From Belnapia sp. F-4-1 (GTDB taxonomy: Bacteria; Pseudomonadota; Alphaproteobacteria; Acetobacterales; Acetobacteraceae): 64,000 bases of DNA. The stretch covers positions 2,667,011 to 2,731,010 of the forward strand of contig NZ_KN676113.1 in the NCBI RefSeq assembly GCF_000802185.1, given 5' to 3'. Under the pieces are notes generated by a model. That model did no database searches and had not been told where the DNA came from. It saw nothing but the letters and a program-made list of their open reading frames with translations. The position numbers were made by a program, and so were the translations under genes. Of the stretch, positions 52,724-61,528 are shown piece by piece; position 1 is the stretch's first letter, and every line of letters begins with the position of its first letter.

Positions 52724-54339
52724 GCGTCCCGGCCTTCGCGGAGCTGCTGGAGCGGCTGGTCTTCACCCCGGGCCGCAATGCCAAGCTTGCCCTGCTGCGC
52801 GACTGGTTTGCCACCCAGCCGGACCCGGATCGTGGTGTAGGATTGGCCGCGCTGACCGAGGAGCTGGTCTTCACCGCCGCCAAGCCGGCGATGATCCGCG
52901 ACCTCGCCGCCGCCCGGACGGACCCGGTGCTGCTCGCCCTCAGCCATGACTATGTCGGCGATTTGGCCGAGACGGTGGCGCTGATCTGGCCTGAGCGTGC
53001 CGGCGTCAATGCCCCGGCGCCCAGCCTCTCCGAGGTGGTGGAGGCGCTGGAGGTGACGCCGAAGGCGGAGCTGCCGGGGCTGATCGCCGGCTGGCTGGAT
53101 ACGCTCGATTCCGGCGGGCGGCTGGCGCTCATCAAGCTGATCACCGGGGGCCTGCGCGTCGGCGTCTCGGGGCGGCTGGCGCGCGTCGCGCTGGCCGAGT
53201 GGTCGGGCAAGCCGGTGGAGGAGATCGAGGAGATCTGGCACGGCGTCGCCCCGCCCTACCTGCCGATCTTCCGCTGGCTCGAAGGCCATGCGGAACGGCC
53301 CGACCCGCGCGACGCCCCGGTCTTCCGCCCGCTGATGCTCGCCCATCCGCTGGAGGACCGCGACCTCGCCGCGCTCGACCCGGCGGCCTACCGCGCCGAG
53401 TGGAAATGGGACGGCATCCGCGTCCAGCTCACCGCAGGGCCGGGTGGGCGGCGCATTTGGAGCCGGGGCGGGGAGGACATCTCGGGCGGCTTCCCCGAGA
53501 TCGTCGAGGCGATGGACTTCCACGCCGTGCTCGATGGCGAGCTGCTGGTGATCCGTGACGGCGCCGTCGCCCCCTTCGCCGACCTGCAGCAGCGGCTGAA
53601 CCGCAAGCTGGTCGGGCCGAAGATGCTGCGCGACTACCCGGTCGGCGTCAGGCTCTACGACCTGCTCTTCGAGGGCGGCGAGGACCTGCGCCCGCTGCCC
53701 TTCGATGCGCGCCGCCAGCGGCTGGAGGCCTGGGTGGAACGCCACGCGCCGCCGCGCATGGACCTCTCGGCGCTGATCGCCTTTGCTTCCGTCGCGCAGC
53801 TTTCCGAGGTGCGGGACGGGGCGCGGGCCGCCTCCATCGAGGGGCTGATGCTGAAGCGCGCCGACAGCCCCTATCTCGCCGGCCGGCAGAAAGGGATGTG
53901 GTGGAAGTGGAAGCGCGACCCGCTCAGCATCGACGCGGTGCTGATGTACGCCCAGCGTGGCCATGGCAAGCGCAGCAGCTTCTATTCCGACTACACCTTC
54001 GGCCTCTGGCGCCCGGTGGGGGGCGGTGGGGAGGAGCTGGTGCCGGTCGGCAAGGCCTATTCCGGCTACACGGATGAGGAGCTGGGCTGGCTCGACCGTT
54101 GGATCAGGAACCACACGACCAGCCGCTTCGGCCCGGTGCGGGAGGTGGAGAAGGCGCTGGTGCTGGAGGTGATCTTCGACGCCGCGCAGCTTTCGGGGCG
54201 GCACAAGTCGGGCGTCGCCCTGCGCTTCCCCCGCATCGCCCGCATCCGCACCGACAAGCCGGCGAGCGAGGCGGACCGGCTAGAGAACCTGATGGCCTAT
54301 GTCGAGGCGGGGCCGGCGGCGGAGGAGGACGCTCAGTAG
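52720..54339 (+). CDS. ATP-dependent DNA ligase of the LigB/cisplatin-response type
   Basis: 539 residues. The adenylation motif EWKWDGIRVQ gives AMP-acceptor Lys229. Motif III-type ELLVIRDG and motif IV EGLMLKRADSPY follow, with motif V WWKWKRDP and an OB-fold ending in KSGVALRFPRIARIR. The N-terminal ~190 residues match the DNA-binding domain of family ligases. With exonuclease, Lhr-like helicase and PdeM it completes the module implicated in crosslink and damage response. Confidence 0.96.
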   Translation: MSVPAFAELLERLVFTPGRNAKLALLRDWFATQPDPDRGVGLAALTEELVFTAAKPAMIRDLAAARTDPVLLALSHDYVGDLAETVALIWPERAGVNAPAPSLSEVVEALEVTPKAELPGLIAGWLDTLDSGGRLALIKLITGGLRVGVSGRLARVALAEWSGKPVEEIEEIWHGVAPPYLPIFRWLEGHAERPDPRDAPVFRPLMLAHPLEDRDLAALDPAAYRAEWKWDGIRVQLTAGPGGRRIWSRGGEDISGGFPEIVEAMDFHAVLDGELLVIRDGAVAPFADLQQRLNRKLVGPKMLRDYPVGVRLYDLLFEGGEDLRPLPFDARRQRLEAWVERHAPPRMDLSALIAFASVAQLSEVRDGARAASIEGLMLKRADSPYLAGRQKGMWWKWKRDPLSIDAVLMYAQRGHGKRSSFYSDYTFGLWRPVGGGGEELVPVGKAYSGYTDEELGWLDRWIRNHTTSRFGPVREVEKALVLEVIFDAAQLSGRHKSGVALRFPRIARIRTDKPASEADRLENLMAYVEAGPAAEEDAQ

Positions 54340-54485
54340 CCCCGCCCCCGGTCGACGAGGCCGAGCATCGGCTCGCCGCGCCCGGCACTCACCAGGCTGT
54401 CCCGCTGGGCAGGGCAGCGAGGAAGGCCGCATCCGGCATCCCGCGTGTCTCCGACGCCGGCCCGCACCATCCCCGCGGTTTTTCC

Positions 54486-55352
54486 TCAGCCCAGGGACTG
54501 GCTGACCAGCGCGAAACTGCCCACCCTGCCGTCGCCGCGCGGCGGCATGCCGCGCACCATCATCCGGCCGGTATCCACCTCGGCCAAGCCGAGGGAGGAC
54601 AGCCAGGGCGAGAGCCCGCTGTCCTCCGGCACATCGATGCGGACGAACTGCCCGGCCCGCCTGGCGAGCCCATCGGCCATCAGCGCCTGCGCCGAGGCCC
54701 GGTCGGGCGCCACCACCGGCCCCATCACCTGCCCACGCCCGAAGCGGCGGAGGAGGGTGAAGCCGATCGCCTCCCCATCCTGCTCCAGCACCATGCCCTC
54801 CGCGACGGGCAGCAGCGCGCCCATCAGCGCATCGCGCGGCAGGCCGAGCGCCCGGCGGTCCAGCGCGGCGAGCAGCGGCGCGCCCTCCCGGCCGGCGGGG
54901 CGGAGCCGCTGCCCCGGCGGCAGGGGGACGGGCGCCGTCGCCGCCACCTCGCCCTGGTGCTGGCGAATGAGGCCCAGGCTGGCGAAGCCCAGCTTGCGGT
55001 AGAGCGGCAAGCCGGCGACGGTGGCGCAGAGCATTACGCTCCGCTCGCCGAGGATGGCCAGCACGCCCTCGGTCAGCGCGCGCCCGAGGCCGCGGCCTTG
55101 GGCCGCCTCGGCGACCACCACCATGCCGAGGGTTGCTGCCGCCAGGCCGTAGCGCCAGCCGAGCGCCGTGCCGGCCAGGCGGCCATCCAGCTCCGCCGCC
55201 AGGCCCTCGCCGAGGGCAAGGGCGAAGGCCCAGTCCTCCAGCCGGTAGGGCCAGCGCAGCGCCGTGGTCAGTGCCTGCGCCGCCGGCAGGTCGGCGGCGG
55301 TCAACGCGCGGAGCTGCACCGTGCCATGGTCCATGGGAAGCCTCGCCATCAT
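54486..55352 (-). CDS. GNAT-family N-acetyltransferase with duplicated C-terminal half
   Basis: 288 residues. The first half is a GNAT domain (VQLRALTAADLPAAQALTTA, then VVVAEAAQGRGLGRALTEGV with the acetyl-CoA loop QGRGLG). The second half (about 155-288) is a YitH/HolE-like acetyltransferase domain. The substrate is unknown. The ATG overlaps the stop of the 67-codon frame upstream; it is the last gene of a leftward operon reaching back to 58251. Confidence 0.88.
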   Translation of the reverse strand: MMARLPMDHGTVQLRALTAADLPAAQALTTALRWPYRLEDWAFALALGEGLAAELDGRLAGTALGWRYGLAAATLGMVVVAEAAQGRGLGRALTEGVLAILGERSVMLCATVAGLPLYRKLGFASLGLIRQHQGEVAATAPVPLPPGQRLRPAGREGAPLLAALDRRALGLPRDALMGALLPVAEGMVLEQDGEAIGFTLLRRFGRGQVMGPVVAPDRASAQALMADGLARRAGQFVRIDVPEDSGLSPWLSSLGLAEVDTGRMMVRGMPPRGDGRVGSFALVSQSLG

Positions 55353-55552
55353 GCCTGCCTTCCATACCGGGCCATCACCCGGCCCCGGTCCCGGTCCTTG
55401 GCGCCTTCGATGGCCGCAGGCTGGTAAATCGGCAGGATCGGCAGCTCCTCCCGTAGGATTTCCCGCAGGCGAGTACAGGCGTCCTTGCGGCCCACCTCCA
55501 GCACGGCCACGCGCGCTGGGCCAGGGCGGCGGAGAGGCCCCTGCCTCCGCAT
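55349..55552 (-). CDS. Small frame in the operon, possible solute-binding-protein remnant
   Basis: 67 codons beginning MRRQGPLRRPGPARVAVLEV. The part LREILREELPILPIYQPAAI resembles the C-terminal end of family 5 extracellular solute-binding proteins (pattern 'QRILAEELPILPLYQ'). Two bases separate it from the FAD oxidoreductase stop and its own stop overlaps the GNAT start, so it is at least within the transcript. It lacks a signal peptide and any complete domain. Either a real small protein or the remainder of a deleted ABC transporter gene. Confidence 0.4.
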   Translation of the reverse strand: MRRQGPLRRPGPARVAVLEVGRKDACTRLREILREELPILPIYQPAAIEGAKDRDRGRVMARYGRQA

Positions 55553-55554
55553 CG

Positions 55555-56892
55555 TCACATCATCCCGGGCTTCTGGATGCGGGAGCCGTCGATCAGGCGC
55601 TCGTAGCGGAAGGGGGAGGGATCCACCGCGGGGGTGCGGCCCAGGATGAGGTCGGCGGCGAGCTGCCCGGCCCCCGGCCCGATCCCGAAGCCATGGCCGC
55701 TGTAGCCGGTGGAAAGGTAGAGGCCGGGGAGCACGCCCACCGGGGCGATCACCGGCACCGCATCCGGCGTGGAGTCGATCCAGCCGCCCCAGATGCGTCC
55801 CATCTTCACCCCCGCGAGCTCCGGGTAGGAGGTGGCAAGCTGCTTCAGGGCCGGCTCCGCCACGCCGGCCTTCGGTGCGGGGTCGAGGATGCGCATGTCC
55901 TCCGCCTCGAAGATCGTCGGGCGGTCCATGCGCCAGCGGCCGACCACGGCCTCGGGACCGCGGAAGAAGGAGGCGCCGATGCCGAACTTCACCATGTGCC
56001 GCCGTGCGACGAGCGTCGGCCAGAATTTCCGGGCGTAGCGCATGCCCTGCGGCGTGATCTCGATCTGGCCCCGGTTGTTGGCTGCGACGATGTAGCTGCC
56101 ATCCTCGCGCCGGCCGATGGTGATGTCGGGCGTGTAGAGGCCGCCCGGCGTGATCTCCGGCGCCGGCTCGGTGAGGAAGACGGTGGAGCGGATGCTCGAC
56201 TGCGGCAGGTCGAGCCCGTGGCGCCGCAGCAGCATCGAGGACCAGGCGCCGCCCGCGAGCAGGACCTGTGGCGCGCGGAGGCGGCCATGCTCGGTGACGA
56301 CGCCGGCGATGCGGCCGCCCTCGATGTCGAGGCCGCGCACGGCGCAGCGCTGGTGGATGCCGGCACCGAGCTTCCGCGCGGCCGTGGCGATGGCGGGTGC
56401 CGCCTTGCGCGGCTCCGCGCGGCCGTCGCGCGGCGAATGGATGCCCCCAATCCAGCCGCCTGCGGGGCCGGGGACCATCGGAGCCACCTCCTCGGCTGAA
56501 AGGAGGCGGCTGTGGAACTGGTAGCCGCGGGCCATCTTCACCCAGCGGCGCCAGGTCTCCAGCTCGCTCTCGCTGCGCGTCGCATAGACGAGGCCGGTGC
56601 GGCGGAAGCCGACATCGATTCCGGCCTCGCGCGGCAGGCTGTCCCACAGCTCCATGCTGCGCAGCATGACCGGAATCTCGCGCTCGTCGCGGTTCTGCAC
56701 CCGGCACCAGCCCCAGTTGCGGCTGGACTGCTCGCCGGCGATGACGCCCTTTTCCAGCAGGGCGACGCGCTGCCCCGCCTTCGCCAGGAAATAGGCGGCC
56801 GTCACCCCCGCGATGCCGCCGCCGATGATGGCGACATCCACCTCGGCGGGCAGGCTCGGGTCGCTGGCGACGGGATCGACGGGTGGCGACAT
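55555..56892 (-). CDS. FAD-dependent oxidoreductase, DAO/DadA type
   Basis: 445 residues. Rossmann start VDVAIIGGGIAGVTAAYFLA, then EKGVIAGEQSSRNWGWCRVQ, a family motif of amine/amino-acid oxidases like PuuB. The second half has GGAWSSMLLRRHG and a C-terminal FAD loop GYSGHGFGIGPGAGQLAADL. It probably oxidises an amino acid or amine. ATG 56892 follows GGAG by eight bases. The HAD dehalogenase upstream is 28 bases away. Confidence 0.93.
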   Translation of the reverse strand: MSPPVDPVASDPSLPAEVDVAIIGGGIAGVTAAYFLAKAGQRVALLEKGVIAGEQSSRNWGWCRVQNRDEREIPVMLRSMELWDSLPREAGIDVGFRRTGLVYATRSESELETWRRWVKMARGYQFHSRLLSAEEVAPMVPGPAGGWIGGIHSPRDGRAEPRKAAPAIATAARKLGAGIHQRCAVRGLDIEGGRIAGVVTEHGRLRAPQVLLAGGAWSSMLLRRHGLDLPQSSIRSTVFLTEPAPEITPGGLYTPDITIGRREDGSYIVAANNRGQIEITPQGMRYARKFWPTLVARRHMVKFGIGASFFRGPEAVVGRWRMDRPTIFEAEDMRILDPAPKAGVAEPALKQLATSYPELAGVKMGRIWGGWIDSTPDAVPVIAPVGVLPGLYLSTGYSGHGFGIGPGAGQLAADLILGRTPAVDPSPFRYERLIDGSRIQKPGMM

Positions 56893-56920
56893 GGCGCGGG
56901 CTCCGGGCGGGCTTGGGCGG

Positions 56921-57592
56921 TCAGAGGCCGAGCAGGCCCGGCAGGCCGCCGATATCGGCGATCTCGTGGAAACCGTAGAAGGCATTGCCGCGGGGCTCGT
57001 GGCCGCGATTGACCCAGGCCTTGTCGCGGATGCCGATGTCGTGCGCCGTCATCATGTCGTAGCGGAAGGAGGAGGAGACGTGCAGCAGCTCCTCCGGCCG
57101 CGCATCCAGCTGGCCCAGCATGTATTCGAAGGCCCGCAGGCGCGGCTTGTAGGCCTGCGCGCCCTCCGCCGTGAAGACGGCGTAGAAGGGCGCCTCCAGC
57201 TTCGCCACGTTGTGGTGGATCTGGTGGTTGGCGGCGTTGGAAAGGATGACGAGGGGGAATTCCTTCGCCACGCGCTTCAGCGGCTCCGCCACGTCCGGAT
57301 GCGGGCCCCAGCTCGGCACGGCTTCCGAGAACCGGGCGCCGTCGCCCTCGCGGCAGGCGATCCCGTGCTTCGCGCAGGTGCGGCGCACGGCATTGTCCAG
57401 CACCTCGGCATAGGGCTTCCAGGCGCCGAGGACCTCGTCCAGCCGGTAGGCGCTGAAGTCGCGCAGGAAGGCATCCATGCGCTTCGCCGGCACGCGGCCT
57501 GCGAAGTGCTCGCGTGCGAGCGGGCCCATCTGGAAGTTGGTCAGGGTGCCGTAGCAGTCGAAGGTGATGTAGCGCGGGCGCGGATGGGTCAT
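56921..57592 (-). CDS. Type II haloacid dehalogenase-like HAD hydrolase
   Basis: 223 residues. Nucleophile Asp12 in ITFDCYGTLTNF; motif II VILSNAANHQ; then the Lys of YKPRLRAFEYML and motif IV in HVSSSFRYDMMTAHDIG. It matches the type II haloacid dehalogenase group, which acts on 2-haloacids or phosphates in other members. Its start overlaps the TetR stop by four bases. Confidence 0.92.
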   Translation of the reverse strand: MTHPRPRYITFDCYGTLTNFQMGPLAREHFAGRVPAKRMDAFLRDFSAYRLDEVLGAWKPYAEVLDNAVRRTCAKHGIACREGDGARFSEAVPSWGPHPDVAEPLKRVAKEFPLVILSNAANHQIHHNVAKLEAPFYAVFTAEGAQAYKPRLRAFEYMLGQLDARPEELLHVSSSFRYDMMTAHDIGIRDKAWVNRGHEPRGNAFYGFHEIADIGGLPGLLGL

Positions 57593-58251
57593 GGTGTCTC
57601 CTTCGGTCCGGCCGGGTTGCAGGGCGCCGCGTCCGTCACGCGGCCATCCCGGGGAGGTGGTCGGTCATGGACCGCCTGGGCGAGGCCAAGGCTGGCGAGG
57701 CGGGCCGTGGCGAGCAGGCGGTCCAGCCCCTGGCCGTCGCGGGCCATGGTGGAAAGGCCGGCCATCACGGTGACGACGTAGTCGGTCAGGCGTTCGGCCG
57801 CTTCCGGATGGCTGGCCGCGATGAACCGGCGGATGGTGTCCTCACCGGCGCCGGTCAGGGCGCGGGCCGCTGCTCGCGCCTCGGGGTCGTTGCAGCGGGC
57901 ACCCTCGATGGCGAGGCAGCCGGCAGCGGCGGGGTCGGCGGCATAGCGGCGGGCGGCCTCCTCCAGCATGGCGGCGAGGGCTTCGGGCACCGGCCGGCCG
58001 GGGCGGAGGATCTCGGGGATGGGGAGGGCCCCGGTGCCGGTGTAGCGGCCCAGGATGCGGGCGTAGAGGCCGGCCTTGCTGCCGAAGGCGGCGTAGAAGC
58101 TGGGCGGGTTGATGCCAAGCGCCTCGGTGAGGTCGGCTACGCTGACGGCGTCGTAGCCGCGGGCATGGAACAGGCGCTGGGCGGTGGCGACGGCCTGCTC
58201 CGGGTCGAAGCGGCGGGGGCGGCCGCGGGCGCGCGGGAGATTTGTAGTCAT
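57589..58251 (-). CDS. TetR-family regulator, BdcR-like, divergent from bdcA-like SDR
   Basis: 220 residues. RRFDPEQAVATAQRLFHARG and VSVADLTEALGINPPSFYAA form the helix-turn-helix. This TetR type sits divergent from bdcA in E. coli as well (bdcR). Start ATG 58251 lies in the operator-like palindrome at 58241-58260. It also heads the leftward operon of HAD, FAD oxidoreductase and GNAT genes, so those may share its regulation. Confidence 0.9.
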   Translation of the reverse strand: MTTNLPRARGRPRRFDPEQAVATAQRLFHARGYDAVSVADLTEALGINPPSFYAAFGSKAGLYARILGRYTGTGALPIPEILRPGRPVPEALAAMLEEAARRYAADPAAAGCLAIEGARCNDPEARAAARALTGAGEDTIRRFIAASHPEAAERLTDYVVTVMAGLSTMARDGQGLDRLLATARLASLGLAQAVHDRPPPRDGRVTDAAPCNPAGPKETP

Positions 58252-58309
58252 TGATACAAAATGCCTTGACGGGGCCTCCGGGTGATTTATGTAGCTGTCA
58301 CTACGTTAA
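58241..58309. promoter_or_regulatory. Divergent bdcR/bdcA control region with two palindromes
   Basis: Two similar inverted repeats: TTTGTAG-N6-ATACAAA (58241-58260, over the TetR start codon) and GTAG-N6-CTAC (58291-58304, extended by matching T/A flanks). TTGACG (58266-58271) and TATGTA (58288-58293) form a good bdcA promoter, the second repeat covering its -10. Autoregulation and bdcA repression by the TetR protein are inferred from this layout. Confidence 0.5.
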
Positions 58310-58326
58310 ATCTCAAGGAGGGCCTG

Positions 58327-59040
58327 ATGGCCAGTGTTCAAGGTAAGTCCGTTCTCGTGCTCGGCGGTAGCCGGGGGATCGGGGCGGCGATCGTGCGGCG
58401 CTTCGCCGCCGATGGCGCGGCAGTGACCTTCACCTATGCCGGGTCGAAGGAGGCCGCGGAGCAACTGGCGGCGGAGACGGGCACCACGGCCGTGATGACC
58501 GACAGCGCCGACCGCGACGCCGTCATCGCGCGGGTGCGCGACAGCGGGCCGCTCGACGTGCTGGTAGTGAATGCCGGCGTGGTCGTCTACGGCGACCCGC
58601 TGGAGATGGACCCGGACGCGGTGGACCGGCTGATCCGCATCAACATCGCCGCGCCTTACCACGCTTCGGTGGAGGCGGCGCGGCGCATGCCGGAGGGCGG
58701 GCGGATCATCGTCATCGGTTCGGTCAACGGCGACCGGGTCTCTTTCCCCGGCGTATCGGCCTATGCGATGAGCAAGTCGGCGATGCAAAGCATGGCGCGC
58801 GGCCTGGCGCGGGATTTCGGCCCGCGCGGGATCACGGTAAACGTCGTGCAGCCCGGCCCGATCGACACCGACATGAACCCGGCGGACGGGCCGTTCAAGG
58901 ACCTGGTCTACCCCAGCATGGCCTTCAAGCGGCACGGGCGGCCGGAGGACGTGGCGGGGATGGTCGCCTGGCTGGCGGGGCCGGAGGCGGGCTTCGTCAC
59001 CGGGGCGATGCACACCATCGACGGCGGCTTCGGCGCCTGA
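58327..59040 (+). CDS. bdcA: BdcA-like short-chain dehydrogenase
   Basis: 237 residues, the same length as E. coli BdcA and very similar throughout: VLVLGGSRGIGAAIVRRFAA, TYAGSKEAAEQLA, TDSADRDAVI, GSVNGDRVSFPG with the catalytic Ser, YAMSK with Tyr and Lys, GPIDTDMNPADGP and VTGAMHTIDGGFGA. E. coli BdcA is reported to bind cyclic di-GMP and influence biofilm dispersal, though its enzymatic role is open. ATG 58327 has AAGGAG about seven bases upstream. Confidence 0.93.
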   Translation: MASVQGKSVLVLGGSRGIGAAIVRRFAADGAAVTFTYAGSKEAAEQLAAETGTTAVMTDSADRDAVIARVRDSGPLDVLVVNAGVVVYGDPLEMDPDAVDRLIRINIAAPYHASVEAARRMPEGGRIIVIGSVNGDRVSFPGVSAYAMSKSAMQSMARGLARDFGPRGITVNVVQPGPIDTDMNPADGPFKDLVYPSMAFKRHGRPEDVAGMVAWLAGPEAGFVTGAMHTIDGGFGA

Positions 59041-59093
59041 TCCTGCGGCGGGCGGGGTGGCCGGCGCACCACCCCGCCTTGCCGCCGGGCGGC

Positions 59094-59825
59094 TCAGAGC
59101 GAGACGAGGCGGGGGGCGAAGGGCAGGCGGATCATGCACTCGACCCCGGCGGGCGCGAAGTCGAGCCGGACCGCGGCATCGAACTCGCGCGACAACCCGC
59201 GCTCGATGAGCCTGGTGCCGAAGCCACGACTGGCCGGCACCCGGACCGGCGGCCCGCCACGTTCGCGCCAGTGGACCTCGAGCTGCGGCTTCTCCTTCGT
59301 GGTCCGGTCGATATGCCAGCCGACCTCGACGCCGCCGCCGGGTGCCGAGAGCGCGCCGTACTTGGCCGCATTCGTCGCCAGTTCATGGAAGGCGAGGTTG
59401 AGGGTGACCACCGCCGTCGGCGTCAGCCGCACCGGGGGGCCCTGCAGCGACAACCGGTCCTGCCCAACCTTCGTGGCATAGGGGGCCAGGGTCTGCCGGA
59501 CGATGTCGCGGAGCGAGGCACCCTCCCAGGAGCTACGGGTCAGCAGGTCGTGCGAGCGGGCGAGCGCGGCCAGCCGGGCCACCAGCGCGTCCTGGAAATC
59601 GGCCGGCGTCGGCGCGTAGCGCCGGCTCTGGATCGTCACCGACTGCACCACGGCCAGCGTGTTCTTGACCGTGTGGTCGAGCTCCCGCAGCAGCACCAGG
59701 CGCCTTTCCTCCTCCCGCCGCGGCTCCGTGCGGTCGCGCATGATCTTGAGGAAGCCCCGGCTCTTGCCGTCCGGCCCGGCGGCGAGCGGCACCAGAACGG
59801 CGCCGCCGGAGGTGGCCGGCCGCAC
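59094..59825 (-). CDS. HWE-type sensor histidine kinase, sensor domain truncated
   Basis: 243 residues from GTG 59825. HWE marks: RELDHTVKNTLAVVQSV with phospho-His, LAFHELATNAAKYGALS, and a C-terminal GFGTRLIERGLSREF. The first 30 residues (SGGAVLVPLAAGPDGKSRGF, then LKIMRDRTEPR) are only the last strands of a PAS domain; the rest of the sensor is missing. The start is six bases after the HxlR stop. The kinase core is intact, but what it senses is lost or supplied in trans. Confidence 0.88.
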   Translation of the reverse strand: MRPATSGGAVLVPLAAGPDGKSRGFLKIMRDRTEPRREEERRLVLLRELDHTVKNTLAVVQSVTIQSRRYAPTPADFQDALVARLAALARSHDLLTRSSWEGASLRDIVRQTLAPYATKVGQDRLSLQGPPVRLTPTAVVTLNLAFHELATNAAKYGALSAPGGGVEVGWHIDRTTKEKPQLEVHWRERGGPPVRVPASRGFGTRLIERGLSREFDAAVRLDFAPAGVECMIRLPFAPRLVSL

Positions 59826-59830
59826 GCAGG

Positions 59831-60526
<696 letters not shown>

Positions 60527-60582
60527 GGTTGCAAAATATAACTATTCGGGCGAGGCTGGCCAAGCCCCAGGAGGAAAACGCC

Positions 60583-61017
60583 ATGCCGAAGCTGATCTTC
60601 GTGAACCTGCCCGTCACCGACCTGACGCGGTCGATCGCTTTCTACGAGGCCGTCGGCGCAACGCTGGACCGCCGCTTCACCGACGAGACCGCCGCCTGCA
60701 TGGTCTTCTCCGAAACCATCCATGTCATGCTGCTGACCCATGGCAAGTACCGGCAGTTCACCGCCAAGCCGATCGCCGATGCCCATGCCTCGAGCGCCGC
60801 GCTGATCTGCCTTTCCGCCGAAAGCCGCGCCGAGGTGGATGCCATGGTCGAGCGGGCGGGTGATGCCGGCGGCGCCAGGGACCCGGGCAAGCTGCAGGAT
60901 TACGGCTTCATGTATGGCCGCAGCTTCGAGGATCCGGACGGCCATCACTGGGAGATCATGTGGATGGACCTCGAGGCGGCGAAGGCCGCGATGGGGCAGG
61001 GGCAGGTGGCATCCTGA
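60583..61017 (+). CDS. VOC-family glyoxalase-like protein
   Basis: 144 residues. LIFVNLPVTDLTRSIAFYEA, MVFSETIHVMLLTHGKYRQF and YGRSFEDPDGHHWEIMWMD form one VOC domain of the extradiol/lactoylglutathione lyase-like type. AGGAGG lies eight bases before ATG 60583. It is divergent from the HxlR gene. Substrate unknown. Confidence 0.9.
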   Translation: MPKLIFVNLPVTDLTRSIAFYEAVGATLDRRFTDETAACMVFSETIHVMLLTHGKYRQFTAKPIADAHASSAALICLSAESRAEVDAMVERAGDAGGARDPGKLQDYGFMYGRSFEDPDGHHWEIMWMDLEAAKAAMGQGQVAS

Positions 61018-61084
61018 GGGGACGGCTCGACCTCGCGGAATTTCGGCGCTCCACTGCGGGCGAAAGCCAAGCGGAGCCCGCCCC

Positions 61085-61477
61085 ATGCGCTTCAACCACG
61101 TCGCCAACCGGCTGAACCCCGAGCATTTCGAGACGGTGGTCGCGCTCTTCACCGCGCGGCTCGGCTTCGCCGTGCTGCGGCGGACGGAGCGCGCCATCTG
61201 GCTCCGGCAGCCGGGGGCGAATATCGACCTGCAATTCAGCCGCAGCGACACGCCGGGGCGGGATGCGGACAAGCTTCGCTCCCAGGTCTCCTTCCTCAGC
61301 GAGACGCCGCGGGAGGAACTGGAGGCGCTGGCCGCCTGGCTGGCAGGGCAGGGGGTCGAGGCGCGGGTCGGCGCCTATTCGCCGCGGGAATTCTACCTCG
61401 ACGCCCCGGCGGCCTTCGTCGATTTCGTTGTCGAGGCCATGCGGCCGGAACTGGCCGACTATCCCCTGGACGAATAG
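61085..61477 (+). CDS. Small VOC-fold protein
   Basis: 130 residues. FNHVANRLNPEHFETVVALF, then LGFAVLRRTERAIWLRQPGA, then FYLDAPAAFVDFVVEAMRPE, a divergent glyoxalase-like fold with few metal ligands visible (His5; no clear closing Glu pair). It follows the first VOC gene by 67 bases. Function unknown. Confidence 0.75.
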   Translation: MRFNHVANRLNPEHFETVVALFTARLGFAVLRRTERAIWLRQPGANIDLQFSRSDTPGRDADKLRSQVSFLSETPREELEALAAWLAGQGVEARVGAYSPREFYLDAPAAFVDFVVEAMRPELADYPLDE

Positions 61478-61528
61478 GGGCGTGAGCCCCTTGCATCCCC
61501 CCCGGCCCCCTGCCACACCCGCGCCCGC

